NCBI GenBank assembly: GCA_016218685.1
Contig: JACRDD010000020.1
Location: forward strand, 124,001 to 188,000
DNA from: Desulfobacterales bacterium
GTDB taxonomy: Bacteria; Desulfobacterota; Desulfobacteria; Desulfobacterales; Desulfosarcinaceae
Length of the DNA stretch: 64,000 nt
Reading direction: 5' to 3'
Shown: in pieces, positions 17,585 through 25,805 of the stretch
Layout: the number at the start of each line of letters is the position of its first letter
How positions within the stretch are numbered: position 1 is the stretch's first letter
Made by a program: the position numbers and the translations under genes
The notes under the pieces: generated by a model
Database searches by the model: none
What the model saw: only the letters and a program-made list of their open reading frames with translations
Told to the model about the DNA's origin: nothing

Positions 17585-19066
17585 CTATCCCTGAAACCGC
17601 AGGATCGGCATGCCGATGCAGCCCAGATCGATGATGAAATGGCAGATGATGGCCGGCAGGATGCTGTTGCTGCGTTGGGCCACCAGCCCGAGGATAAAGC
17701 CGTAGACAATGGAGAACAGGCCGAGCACCGGGCCGGCCACCATGAAGTGGATGATAGAGTAGACCAGGCTCTGCACCACGTTGGCCACCCAGGGCGCATA
17801 GGCCGCGCGACGCAGGAAGCGCACCAGCGCCAGGCGGTACATGATCTCCTCGGCAAAGGCATTCATCACGCTCATGACGATGATCGGCGGCCAGAAGGCC
17901 AAGCCGCGCAAGGGGATCTTTTTGAGCACCAGCAGCTCGATGGAATAGTAGACGCTCATGCCCAAGGCGATCAGGAACACCCAAGTCCGGCGCTGCCACC
18001 GAAACCAGGGTTCGATCGGCTCGCCCGTCTTTTTGAGCCAGTAGAGCGCGTAGGCCGGGATCAGCATCACCGGCAGGTAGTAAAAGATGCGGCTGTAGGT
18101 GTCGGCCAGGGAGAGCACCGGCTGGATCGGCCATTTCCACAGATGCAGTTGGCGCGTCAATTGGAAGATCAGGAAATTGGCCAGCAGGTAGGAGACGAGC
18201 AATGCACCCAGGGAAAAGAGCCGCTTGAGGGAATCGGCCTCCTGGGGGACCGCCACCGGCAGCAGATCGCCCTGTTCGCGGTGACGCCGGTAGCGCCGAT
18301 AGATGAATGCAAAGCAGACCGCCGCGATGACCATGAAGATCCCCATCATCACCTGGGCCTGGGTCAGTTCGAAGAAGATCCGGCGTTCCCTGCGGAAGAC
18401 TTCGTAGACGATGCGCATGGGGGCGTAGAGCACGAAATAGGAGGCGAAGATGCTGCCCGCCCAGCGCTGGCGCAGTCCCGCGTCTACATACACATGACTG
18501 TAGATGCGTCGCAGGAAGAAGAAGATCACGAGGTTGGTGGTGAATTCGTAGAGCGGCACCGGGTTCTGGAAGCTCAGATGCCAGCCGTACAGATTCATTT
18601 CGACATGGTTGCCCCAGCAACAGCCGATGATCAGGCACGAAACACGGCCGATGGCGTGGGCCAAGGGCACATAAAGGTAGATGGCGTCGAAGACTTCGAA
18701 GAACTTCAGGCGCAGCAACCAGCAGAAGAGAATGCCGAACAGTAGCGGCCCGATCAGGCTGGCGTGGAAGGTATGGGAGCTGCCGTGCTGCATGGTATCG
18801 AAGAACTGCGCGATGCCCCACTCGGCCATGGGCTTGTAGAACATGCCCGCCCCCCGCGACCCGTAATAGCCGGCCGGGTAGGACATCAGGATCGAAAGCA
18901 CTGTGAAAATGGCGACCTCTCGTTTGGGGTAACCGATGGCCAGCAGCCGTCTGCCCACCAGGATCAAAAAGAGGATGATGACCCCGCCGATAGTGCCGTA
19001 GTAAATGATCTCGCCGATCAATTTCAAGATGGGGTATTGGTTCCCCAGACCCAGGTAACTGATCAT
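17585..19066 (-). CDS. Fusion of Lgt-like and CPBP (CAAX-protease-like) membrane domains
   Basis: A 493-residue membrane protein with two recognisable halves. The N-terminal half, to about residue 260, resembles prolipoprotein diacylglyceryl transferase: HASLIGPLLFG, then HAIGRVSCLIIGCCWG in the place of the Lgt GRxxNFxNGE signature, with the Arg kept and the Asn replaced by Cys. The C-terminal half is a CPBP/Abi-type intramembrane protease domain with Glu406-Glu407 in FAEEIMYR, then SIIHF and CHFIID supplying His residues. The joined activities suggest processing or modification of a membrane protein or lipoprotein, but neither is proven. It is likely co-transcribed with the DUF1624 gene. 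Confidence 0.75.
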   Translation of the reverse strand: MISYLGLGNQYPILKLIGEIIYYGTIGGVIILFLILVGRRLLAIGYPKREVAIFTVLSILMSYPAGYYGSRGAGMFYKPMAEWGIAQFFDTMQHGSSHTFHASLIGPLLFGILFCWLLRLKFFEVFDAIYLYVPLAHAIGRVSCLIIGCCWGNHVEMNLYGWHLSFQNPVPLYEFTTNLVIFFFLRRIYSHVYVDAGLRQRWAGSIFASYFVLYAPMRIVYEVFRRERRIFFELTQAQVMMGIFMVIAAVCFAFIYRRYRRHREQGDLLPVAVPQEADSLKRLFSLGALLVSYLLANFLIFQLTRQLHLWKWPIQPVLSLADTYSRIFYYLPVMLIPAYALYWLKKTGEPIEPWFRWQRRTWVFLIALGMSVYYSIELLVLKKIPLRGLAFWPPIIVMSVMNAFAEEIMYRLALVRFLRRAAYAPWVANVVQSLVYSIIHFMVAGPVLGLFSIVYGFILGLVAQRSNSILPAIICHFIIDLGCIGMPILRFQG

Positions 19067-19214
19067 ATAAAACCTTGTTTATTATCTGGATGTTGCCGGC
19101 AGAGAAGCCCCCGGCGAAAAGCGGTCGGGCAAATATAGAAAAAGACCTTCTAAAAAGAAAGGGCTTTTTTATTAATGCCTATGGATCGATAGGGGGTGGG
19201 CAAAATGCCCGGGG

Positions 19215-19874
19215 CTAGTCGTCCGAGTTCAGTTTGGCGGATGCGGCCTGGTTTTCCACAATCTGGCTGGAAGAGAGCAACATCTGGATCAGCGAGCAGG
19301 CTTTTTCGATGGCCGGTGAACGTCCGCTGATGGCATCGGTGTAAATGATGGCCTCATTGGCCAGAATAAATATTTCGGCCAGCTTTTCGGGGGTACTGTG
19401 CAGGCGCAAATACCCGCGGCGCTCCTCAGAACGCAGGTGTTCGGCGGTCAGTTTGACCATGCGCTCGCTGACCCCGCTGGACCAATCGGTCAAAACGCGC
19501 AGGGAATAATTGGGATCGTCGGCGATGAACTTTTGCAAGGGCTCAAACGACAGAATGGCGGTCATGAAGCGCCGGTGCACATCGACGACATGCTCGACAC
19601 CATGCCCCGGGGCTTCGGCCACCGCCTGTTCGAAGGTCGGCTTGATCAAAGACCAGAAAATTTCATCCAGCAACAGCTCTTTGCTGCCCACCCAGCGGTA
19701 CAACGTGCCGCGGCTGACACCGACCTCCTTGGCCAGATCGCCGATGCTCACGCGCTTGCCCTGCAGCCAGGTTTTACGCGCCAGCTTGAAAACCTCGATG
19801 GGGGTGGCCGGTGGTCGTGAATGATTCGCGATGGCATTGGCCAGCGGCGTTTTGTTGATTGAGGTCTTTTTCAA
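19215..19874 (-). CDS. TetR-family regulator (QsdR-like), copy 1
   Basis: About 219 residues. The N-terminal helix-turn-helix is SIGDLAKEVGVSRGTLYRWVGS; the ligand-binding half resembles the QsdR group. It is paralogous to the next gene. The start is uncertain. A TTG at 19874 is chosen because a good promoter (-35 at 19945-19950, -10 at 19922-19927) would start transcription near 19915, downstream of the longer in-frame TTG at 19934. The TTG at 19874 also gives a length similar to the paralogue. It is transcribed toward the Lgt-CPBP operon, 148 bp away, which is a plausible target. Confidence 0.8.
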   Translation of the reverse strand: MKKTSINKTPLANAIANHSRPPATPIEVFKLARKTWLQGKRVSIGDLAKEVGVSRGTLYRWVGSKELLLDEIFWSLIKPTFEQAVAEAPGHGVEHVVDVHRRFMTAILSFEPLQKFIADDPNYSLRVLTDWSSGVSERMVKLTAEHLRSEERRGYLRLHSTPEKLAEIFILANEAIIYTDAISGRSPAIEKACSLIQMLLSSSQIVENQAASAKLNSDD

Positions 19875-19921
19875 TTCGATCCATTCCTGTACATTCGGCG
19901 GTTTTGTAAAAACTTGGGCCG

Positions 19922-19950
19922 AGTATGCCAACAAGCAATTTTCCTGTCAA
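19922..19950 (-). promoter_or_regulatory. Promoter of the first TetR gene
   Basis: On the minus strand, TTGACA (19945-19950) and CATACT (19922-19927) are 17 bp apart. They lie in the 121-bp gap between the two tetR paralogues. The promoter position argues against use of the TTG at 19934 as start codon. Confidence 0.6.
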
Positions 19951-19995
19951 CCTGCAAATTCCGGCTCCAATGGCATGCCCATGGTCCGGGAATGC

Positions 19996-20673
19996 TCATG
20001 GCCGTCGACGCTTGATTGTCGGGCTGGGCTCGTCGGGCAATTTGCCTAGCAAGAGCATGTGATTAATGGCGCAGGCCTGATCGATGGCCGCCGCCGTATG
20101 TCCGCCGATGATGGCGCCATAAAGCAGGGCGCCGTTAGCATGGACCATCATCTCGGCCAGTTTCTTGGCAGGTGCCGGCAACTTGATGTAGCCCTTGGCA
20201 TCCTGATCCTCGATGTGGTTCGAGGCGGCATCGATGACGCGGTTATGGCAGCTCTTGGGGTCTTTGCTGGTTTGGATGCGGATGGCCGCGGTGGGGTTTT
20301 CATACACATAGCGCCGCAGGGGTTCGAAATCGGCCAGGTCATTCATGAAGCGCCGGTGCACGCCCAAGATATGCGCCACACCGTTGCCGGGGGTCTCCTG
20401 GATGGCATTTTCGAACGTGGGCTTGGCAAAGGACCAGAGGATCTCTTCGATCAATCCCTCCCGGCTGCCCACCCAGCGATACAGGGTGACCCGGCTGACA
20501 CCCACTTCCTTGGCCAAGTCGCCGATGCTGATGCGCCGACCATCCAGCCAGTATTGGCGCGCCAACTTGAAAACGCCCAGCGGGGTCGGCTGGGGCCGGT
20601 CCATGTTGGCCAAGGCCTGGCTGAGGATAGATTCCTGCTCCTGATTTTCTTTAGATATCGTTTTGTTTGTCAT
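19996..20673 (-). CDS. TetR-family regulator (QsdR-like), copy 2
   Basis: 225 residues with the helix-turn-helix SIGDLAKEVGVSRVTLYRWVGS, which differs from copy 1 at a single position over this stretch. The ligand-binding halves diverge much more. The DNA site recognised is therefore probably similar while the ligand may differ. It is divergent from iorA across 227 bp and could control that operon as well as copy 1. A TTGACT-like -35 lies upstream near 20725, with a weaker AT-rich -10. Confidence 0.83.
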   Translation of the reverse strand: MTNKTISKENQEQESILSQALANMDRPQPTPLGVFKLARQYWLDGRRISIGDLAKEVGVSRVTLYRWVGSREGLIEEILWSFAKPTFENAIQETPGNGVAHILGVHRRFMNDLADFEPLRRYVYENPTAAIRIQTSKDPKSCHNRVIDAASNHIEDQDAKGYIKLPAPAKKLAEMMVHANGALLYGAIIGGHTAAAIDQACAINHMLLLGKLPDEPSPTIKRRRP

Positions 20674-20900
20674 GGCTTTTCTTGCGGATTAAATTGTTGT
20701 TCTATATCGCTTTACGGGGCGAAAAAGTCAATGCCTTATTGATTGTCGCCGATGCGCAATGGGACAAACACCCCCTCGATCCGTCACCCGGCGGACATGG
20801 CATGGCGTTTTTGCTTGTGTCCGGTAGACAGCGGAGATAAAACCATCGAGAATTTACACCCTTCCGCGCCGCGGAGGGCTACCGAACACGAGGAGCCGCG

Positions 20901-22838
20901 ATGTCGTATCTGATTCAAGGAGAGACGGGCGAACGACGCCTGTTCATGGGCAACGAAGCCATCGCCCGGGGCGCTCTGGAAGCGGGCATTTCCGTGGCCG
21001 CCGGGTACCCTGGCACGCCGTCATCGGAAATCATCGAAAATTTGGCCAAGGTGTCCGCCGAGCGCCATCTGTACGTGGAGTGGTCGGTCAACGAGAAGGT
21101 GGCCCTGGAGGTGGCCGCGGCGGCCTCCCTGGCCGGCCTGCGGGCCCTGTGCGTGATGAAGCAGAACGGGGTCAACGTGGCCTCGGACTTTCTGCTGCAC
21201 CTTTCCGGTTCGGGCACCCGCGGCGGCCTGGTGCTGGTGCCCTGCGACGATCCGGGGGCCCTCTCCAGCGTCAACGAGGGCGAGTCGCGCCACTTCGCGC
21301 GCATGATCGAAATTCCGCTGCTCGAGCCGGGCAACTTCCAAGAGGCCAAGGCCATGATCCCTTGGGCCTTCGAACTCTCCGAGCAGTTGCGCACCCTGGT
21401 GATGGTGCGCAGCGTCACGCGCCTGTCCCACGCCAGCGGCGACGTGACCCTGGGGCCGTTGCCCACCGTATCGCGGCGCGCTTTCTTCAAGCACGACGGT
21501 TTCATCCTGGACCCCATGGAGGGCGCCATGCTCAGCGGCCCGGTGGAGCTCAAGCACACCTGGCAACAGGAAAAGGTGGCCAAGGCCGTCGAGGCTTTCG
21601 AGAGCTGCCCGTTCAATACCTACACCGGCCCGGCCAAACCCGAGGTGCTGATCGTCACCAGCAGCGCCTGCAATCTCTACAGCCTGGAAGCGGTGCGGCT
21701 GCTCAAGGCCGAGGCGCGCGTGGGCATCCTGAAGATGGGCACCACCTGGCCCCTGCCGCCGCGCTTCATGGAAAAACATCTGCGCCGGGCCGACACGATC
21801 CTGATCGTCGAAGAGGTGCTGCCCTTTCTGGAAGAGAGCGTCAAGATCCTCTCCGCCGAACTGGCGCCCGTCATCGGCATCAAAAAGTTCTTCGGCAAAC
21901 GGGACGGCACCATCCCGGCCACGGGCGAGATGAATCCGGACCGGGCCGTCGCGGGCCTGGCCAAGGCCCTGGGGGTGAGCTACGCGGCCATGCCCGACGC
22001 CTATGCCCAGAAGGCGCTGGCGGCGGCCACCACCGGCGCACCCGACCGCGACCTGACCTTTTGTCCCGGCTGCCCCCACCGCGCCTCGTTCTGGACGATT
22101 CACAACGCCTTGCAGATCGACAACCGCCAGGGGTTCGTTTGCGGCGACATCGGCTGCTACTCCCTGGCCATGCGGCCCACGGGCTACGAGACCCTCAAGA
22201 CCCTGCACTCCATGGGCTCGGGCACCGGCCTGGCCAGCGGCTTCGGCATGCTCGGGCGCTTCGGCTTCGATCAACCAGTGGTGGCCGTGAGCGGCGACTC
22301 CACCTTCTTTCATGCGGTGCTGCCGGCCCTGGCCAACGCGGCCCACCACCGGGCCGACATCACCCTGATCATTCTGGACAACAGCGGCACGGCCATGACC
22401 GGTTTCCAGCCCCATCCCGGACTTTCGGTGGACGCGGCCGGACACGCGGTGCAGGCCCTGGACATCGCGCGCATCTGCGAAGCCATGGGCGCCGAAGTTC
22501 ACGTGAGCGACCCCTTCGATGTGGCCCAAACCCAGGAGCGGCTGCTGGCCCTGATCGGCGCCGGCCAGGGACTCAAGGTCCTGATCCTGCGCCAGGCCTG
22601 CGCCTTGAGCCCCCAGAAAAAAGGCCGCAAGCAGTTCCAGATACGCATCGATGAAACCCTCTGCCGGGGTGAATCCTGCGGCTGCAACCGGCTCTGCACC
22701 CGGGTCTTCAAGTGCCCGGGCCTGGCCTGGGACGCCAAGCAGGGCGTGTCGCGCATCGACGAAGTGATCTGCGCAGGATGCGGCGTGTGCGCGTCGCTCT
22801 GCCCCGCGGGGGCCATTGTCAAAGAGGAGGCCAAATAA
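20901..22838 (+). CDS. iorA: Indolepyruvate ferredoxin oxidoreductase, alpha subunit
   Basis: A 645-residue thiamine-diphosphate enzyme subunit that oxidatively decarboxylates aryl 2-oxoacids to acyl-CoA with ferredoxin as acceptor. The N-terminal pyruvate-oxidoreductase part begins FMGNEAIARGALEAG. The TPP-binding region shows GDIGCYSLAM and GDSTFFHAVLPALANA followed by ILDNSGTAMTGFQPHPG. The C terminus carries a ferredoxin-like domain with Cys clusters (CRGESCGCNRLC and CAGCGVCASLCP), the second being a normal 4Fe-4S motif and the first variant. GAGGAG precedes the ATG. iorB follows after 2 bp. Confidence 0.94.
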   Translation: MSYLIQGETGERRLFMGNEAIARGALEAGISVAAGYPGTPSSEIIENLAKVSAERHLYVEWSVNEKVALEVAAAASLAGLRALCVMKQNGVNVASDFLLHLSGSGTRGGLVLVPCDDPGALSSVNEGESRHFARMIEIPLLEPGNFQEAKAMIPWAFELSEQLRTLVMVRSVTRLSHASGDVTLGPLPTVSRRAFFKHDGFILDPMEGAMLSGPVELKHTWQQEKVAKAVEAFESCPFNTYTGPAKPEVLIVTSSACNLYSLEAVRLLKAEARVGILKMGTTWPLPPRFMEKHLRRADTILIVEEVLPFLEESVKILSAELAPVIGIKKFFGKRDGTIPATGEMNPDRAVAGLAKALGVSYAAMPDAYAQKALAAATTGAPDRDLTFCPGCPHRASFWTIHNALQIDNRQGFVCGDIGCYSLAMRPTGYETLKTLHSMGSGTGLASGFGMLGRFGFDQPVVAVSGDSTFFHAVLPALANAAHHRADITLIILDNSGTAMTGFQPHPGLSVDAAGHAVQALDIARICEAMGAEVHVSDPFDVAQTQERLLALIGAGQGLKVLILRQACALSPQKKGRKQFQIRIDETLCRGESCGCNRLCTRVFKCPGLAWDAKQGVSRIDEVICAGCGVCASLCPAGAIVKEEAK

Positions 22839-22840
22839 GC

Positions 22841-23470
22841 ATGGAAACCGTAGATCGATCCTTGGGGGCGGACCCGTACAACCTGATCATCACCGGCGTG
22901 GGCGGCCAGGGCAATGTGCTGGCCTCGCGCCTGTTGGGCAATATGCTGATGGCGCGCGGCTATCACGTTACCATCGGCGAAACCTTCGGCGCCTCCCAGC
23001 GCGGCGGGTCGGTGATGAGCCACCTGCGCGTCTCGGGCCAGAGCGACCTGTCGCCCCAGATTCCTCGAGGCCAGGCCCACCTGGTGGTCTCCCTGGAACC
23101 CACCGAGGCTCTGCGGGTGTTGCGGGAGTATGGCAATCAAGATGTCTATGTGCTCTGCAACATGCGACCGATCCACGCCATCGGCGTGATCAGCGGCGAG
23201 GCGCGCTATCCGGAAGCCGAAGAATTAAAGCAGTGGATCACCGATCTCTCCCGGCAGGCCTGGTTCGTCAACGCCACCGAAGTGGCCATGGCCATGGGCA
23301 ACCCCATCTTCGGCAACATCCTGCTGGTGGGCGCCCTGGCCGCCACCGGCGTGCTGCCCCTGGATCGCGGTCACTTCGAAACCACCATCCGCCGCATGGT
23401 GCCGGCTGACAAAGTCGCCGCCAACTTGACCGCCTTCGACCGCGGCGGCCAACTCGTGGCCCAAGGATAG
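22841..23470 (+). CDS. iorB: Indolepyruvate ferredoxin oxidoreductase, beta subunit
   Basis: A 209-residue gamma-type 2-oxoacid oxidoreductase subunit that partners IorA. It begins NLIITGVGGQGNVLASRLLG and has GETFGASQRGGSVMSHLR, both typical. The ATG at 22841 is preceded by GAGGAGG 11 bp away inside the end of iorA. It is followed after 6 bp by the lutA-like gene, so the 2-oxoacid oxidoreductase and the lactate-oxidation genes form one transcription unit. Confidence 0.93.
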   Translation: METVDRSLGADPYNLIITGVGGQGNVLASRLLGNMLMARGYHVTIGETFGASQRGGSVMSHLRVSGQSDLSPQIPRGQAHLVVSLEPTEALRVLREYGNQDVYVLCNMRPIHAIGVISGEARYPEAEELKQWITDLSRQAWFVNATEVAMAMGNPIFGNILLVGALAATGVLPLDRGHFETTIRRMVPADKVAANLTAFDRGGQLVAQG

Positions 23471-23476
23471 CGCGGC

Positions 23477-24226
23477 ATGCCCCGCGCTTCGCTCTTCATC
23501 CCCTGCATCGTGGACCTGGTGCTGCCGGGCATCGGCGAGAGCACGGCGGCCCTCGTGCGCCACGTGGGGCACACGCCCGTCTACCATCGGGAGCAGACCT
23601 GCTGCGGGCTGATGGCCTTCAACAGCGGCTTTCGCGACGAGGCCCGCACGCTGGCGCGCCACTTCATCCAGGTCTTCGAAGACGATGCGACCATCGTCAG
23701 CCCGTCGGGTTCGTGCGTCAACATGGTCAAGAACCGCTACCCCGAACTCTTCGCCGACGAGCCCGATTGGCAGCGGCGCGCACTGGAATTGGCGCCCCGG
23801 GTGTTCGAGTTGAGCCAGTTCCTCGTGGACCACGCCGGGGTCATTGACCTTGGCGCGCATCGCCACGCCACGGTGGCCTACCACGAATCGTGCAGCACCC
23901 TGAACGGCCTGGGGGTCTCGGCCCAGCCCAAGGCCCTGCTGGGGGCGGTGCGGGGCACGACGCTCGTGCCGTTCAAAGGCGCCGACGTCTGCTGCGGCTT
24001 CGGCGGCACCTTTGCCAACGCCTTCCCGGAAATCTCCACGGCCCTGGTGGCCCAGAAGGTGGGCTATTTTCTGGAGAGCGGCGCCGAGTTGCTGGTGATG
24101 TGCGATCCGGGCTGCCTGCTCAACATCCAAGGCTATCTGCACCGCCACCATCCGGGCAAAACGGCCATGCACCTGGCCGATTATCTGGCCGGCGGTCTGC
24201 CGGGCAACCCGGGGAGGCGGCCATGA
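23477..24226 (+). CDS. lutA: L-lactate oxidation Fe-S subunit (LutA/LldE-type, CCG domains)
   Basis: A 249-residue protein with two cysteine-rich CCG domains: IPCIVDLVLPG...QTCCGLM...SGSCV and HESCSTLNG...VCCGFGG...CDPGCLLN. These ligate Fe-S clusters as in heterodisulfide reductase subunit B and LutA/LldE. In the LutABC complex it supports oxidation of lactate to pyruvate. Its stop overlaps the lutB start as ATGA. Fusion to an ior operon suggests lactate or a related 2-hydroxyacid feeding a 2-oxoacid oxidoreductase. Confidence 0.9.
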   Translation: MPRASLFIPCIVDLVLPGIGESTAALVRHVGHTPVYHREQTCCGLMAFNSGFRDEARTLARHFIQVFEDDATIVSPSGSCVNMVKNRYPELFADEPDWQRRALELAPRVFELSQFLVDHAGVIDLGAHRHATVAYHESCSTLNGLGVSAQPKALLGAVRGTTLVPFKGADVCCGFGGTFANAFPEISTALVAQKVGYFLESGAELLVMCDPGCLLNIQGYLHRHHPGKTAMHLADYLAGGLPGNPGRRP

Positions 24227-25650
24227 AGGTCACCACCGATCGCTTCCGGCAGACGGCCCTGGAAGAGCTGGCCAACGCACGCACCCAGAAGTTTCTCCAG
24301 ATCCTGCCCCTGCGCCTCTCGGCCCGGCGGCAAGAGGCCTACGGCAGCTTCAGCGACCCCGAGGCGGCCCACCGGCTGGGCCAGGCCATCCGCGGCGAGG
24401 CCCTGGCGCGCCTGCCCGAGCTGCTGGAGACTTTCGAACGCAACGCCCTGGCCAACGGCGCCAAAATCTTCTGGGCCGCGGATAGCCAGGCGGCCAACCG
24501 CTACATCGCCGACCTGGCCCGATCCAAAGGGGCACGCTATGTGACCAAGGGCAAATCCATGATCACCGAGGAGTTGGGGCTCAATGACCATCTGGCCCAG
24601 TGCGGGATCAGCGCCTGGGAGACCGACCTGGGCGAGTTCATCGCCCAGTTGCTGGAAAAGCCGCCCTTTCATATCGTGGGGCCGGCCATCAACATTCCGG
24701 TGGAACAGATCCGCGACATCTTCCTGGAAAAGGGGGTGCTCGACCAGCCCACCCTCGATCCGGTGACCCTGGGCAGGGCCGCCCGGCGCTTTCTGCGCGA
24801 CAAGTTCCGCGATCTGCAAATGGGTATCACAGGGGTCAACATCGCCGTGGCCGAGACCGGCACAGTGATCAACGTGGAGAACGAAGGCAACATCCGCTTC
24901 AATAAATCGGCGCCCAAGACCCTGGTGTGTGTCATGAGCCTGGAAAAAGTGGTGCCCACCCTGGCCGATGCCCTGCACCAACTGCGGGTGTTGTGCCGCA
25001 GCGCCACGGGCCAGGCGGCCGGCGCCTACATCTCCCTGGACAGCGGACCCAAGAAAGCCGATGAAACCGACGGCCCCGAAGAGCTGCACATCGTGATCCT
25101 GGACAACGGCCGTTCGGCCATCTATCAAAACCGGCATACCCGGGAGGCCTTGCGCTGCATCCGCTGCGGGGCCTGCCTCAACGCCTGCCCGGTGTATGGC
25201 AAGGTGGGCGGCTATCCCTACGGCTGGGCCTATTCGGGCCCCATGGGCCAGGTGCTGACCCCGGCCCTGCGCGGCCTGGCCGAGACCGGCGACCTGATCC
25301 GGGCCTGCACCCTGTGCCACCGCTGCAAGACCATCTGCCCGGCGGGCATCGATCATCCGGGCCTGCTGCTGCATTACCGCAACAAAGATGTGCAGGCCGA
25401 CCCGCTGCTCCAGGGGCGGGGAGCCGACCCGCGAGAGCGCCTGGCCCACCGGCTCTTTGCTTTGGCCGGCAGCCGGTACACCTATTGGCGCATTTTCTCC
25501 AAAGTACTGTCCAGGGCGGCCCGGCTCTTCGGCAAAGGCGCCATGCTGCGCGGCCTGGGGCCCTTGGGGCGAGGCTGGTTTCTGAGCCGCGATCTGCCGG
25601 CGCCGGCAAAGAAGAGTTTTCACGAACGCTGGCGGCAGCGCAAGGATTAG
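24223..25650 (+). CDS. lutB: L-lactate oxidation Fe-S subunit (LutB/LldF-type)
   Basis: A 475-residue LUD-domain protein with a C-terminal pair of 4Fe-4S motifs, CIRCGACLNACPVYGKVGG and CTLCHRCKTICPAGID. The LUD part includes KGKSMITEELGLN and ITGVNIAVAETGT, both typical of LutB/LldF. It is expected in the cytoplasmic or membrane-associated lactate-oxidising complex with LutA and LutC. The start ATG overlaps the upstream stop by 4 bp. An inverted repeat (CCCTCGGG/CCCGAGGG at 25678-25699) follows in the gap before the next gene and may reduce read-through. Confidence 0.92.
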   Translation: MKVTTDRFRQTALEELANARTQKFLQILPLRLSARRQEAYGSFSDPEAAHRLGQAIRGEALARLPELLETFERNALANGAKIFWAADSQAANRYIADLARSKGARYVTKGKSMITEELGLNDHLAQCGISAWETDLGEFIAQLLEKPPFHIVGPAINIPVEQIRDIFLEKGVLDQPTLDPVTLGRAARRFLRDKFRDLQMGITGVNIAVAETGTVINVENEGNIRFNKSAPKTLVCVMSLEKVVPTLADALHQLRVLCRSATGQAAGAYISLDSGPKKADETDGPEELHIVILDNGRSAIYQNRHTREALRCIRCGACLNACPVYGKVGGYPYGWAYSGPMGQVLTPALRGLAETGDLIRACTLCHRCKTICPAGIDHPGLLLHYRNKDVQADPLLQGRGADPRERLAHRLFALAGSRYTYWRIFSKVLSRAARLFGKGAMLRGLGPLGRGWFLSRDLPAPAKKSFHERWRQRKD

Positions 25651-25805
25651 ATCATGGCCTAAATATGTCCGTACTTCCCCTCGGGCGGTCACCCGAGGGA
25701 CGGGGCTCGTCGCAGGCGCCTTCGACCCCTGCTCATGAACCGCGACACCGCAATTCAAACCCGTCCCATCCAATGCCTCTAGAGGCCTAATGAAGGAGCA
25801 TCACC

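Noticed and set aside
17571-18821. Upstream extension of the DUF1624 frame
   Set aside because: It overlaps the Lgt-CPBP gene in another frame and has no acyltransferase sequence before the ATG at 17570, which has its own ribosome site.
21021-22529. 502-codon minus-strand frame over iorA
   Set aside because: Antisense shadow of a conserved TPP enzyme gene with no signature or ribosome site.
24181-25773. 530-codon minus-strand frame over lutB
   Set aside because: Antisense shadow of lutB, with low-complexity composition.
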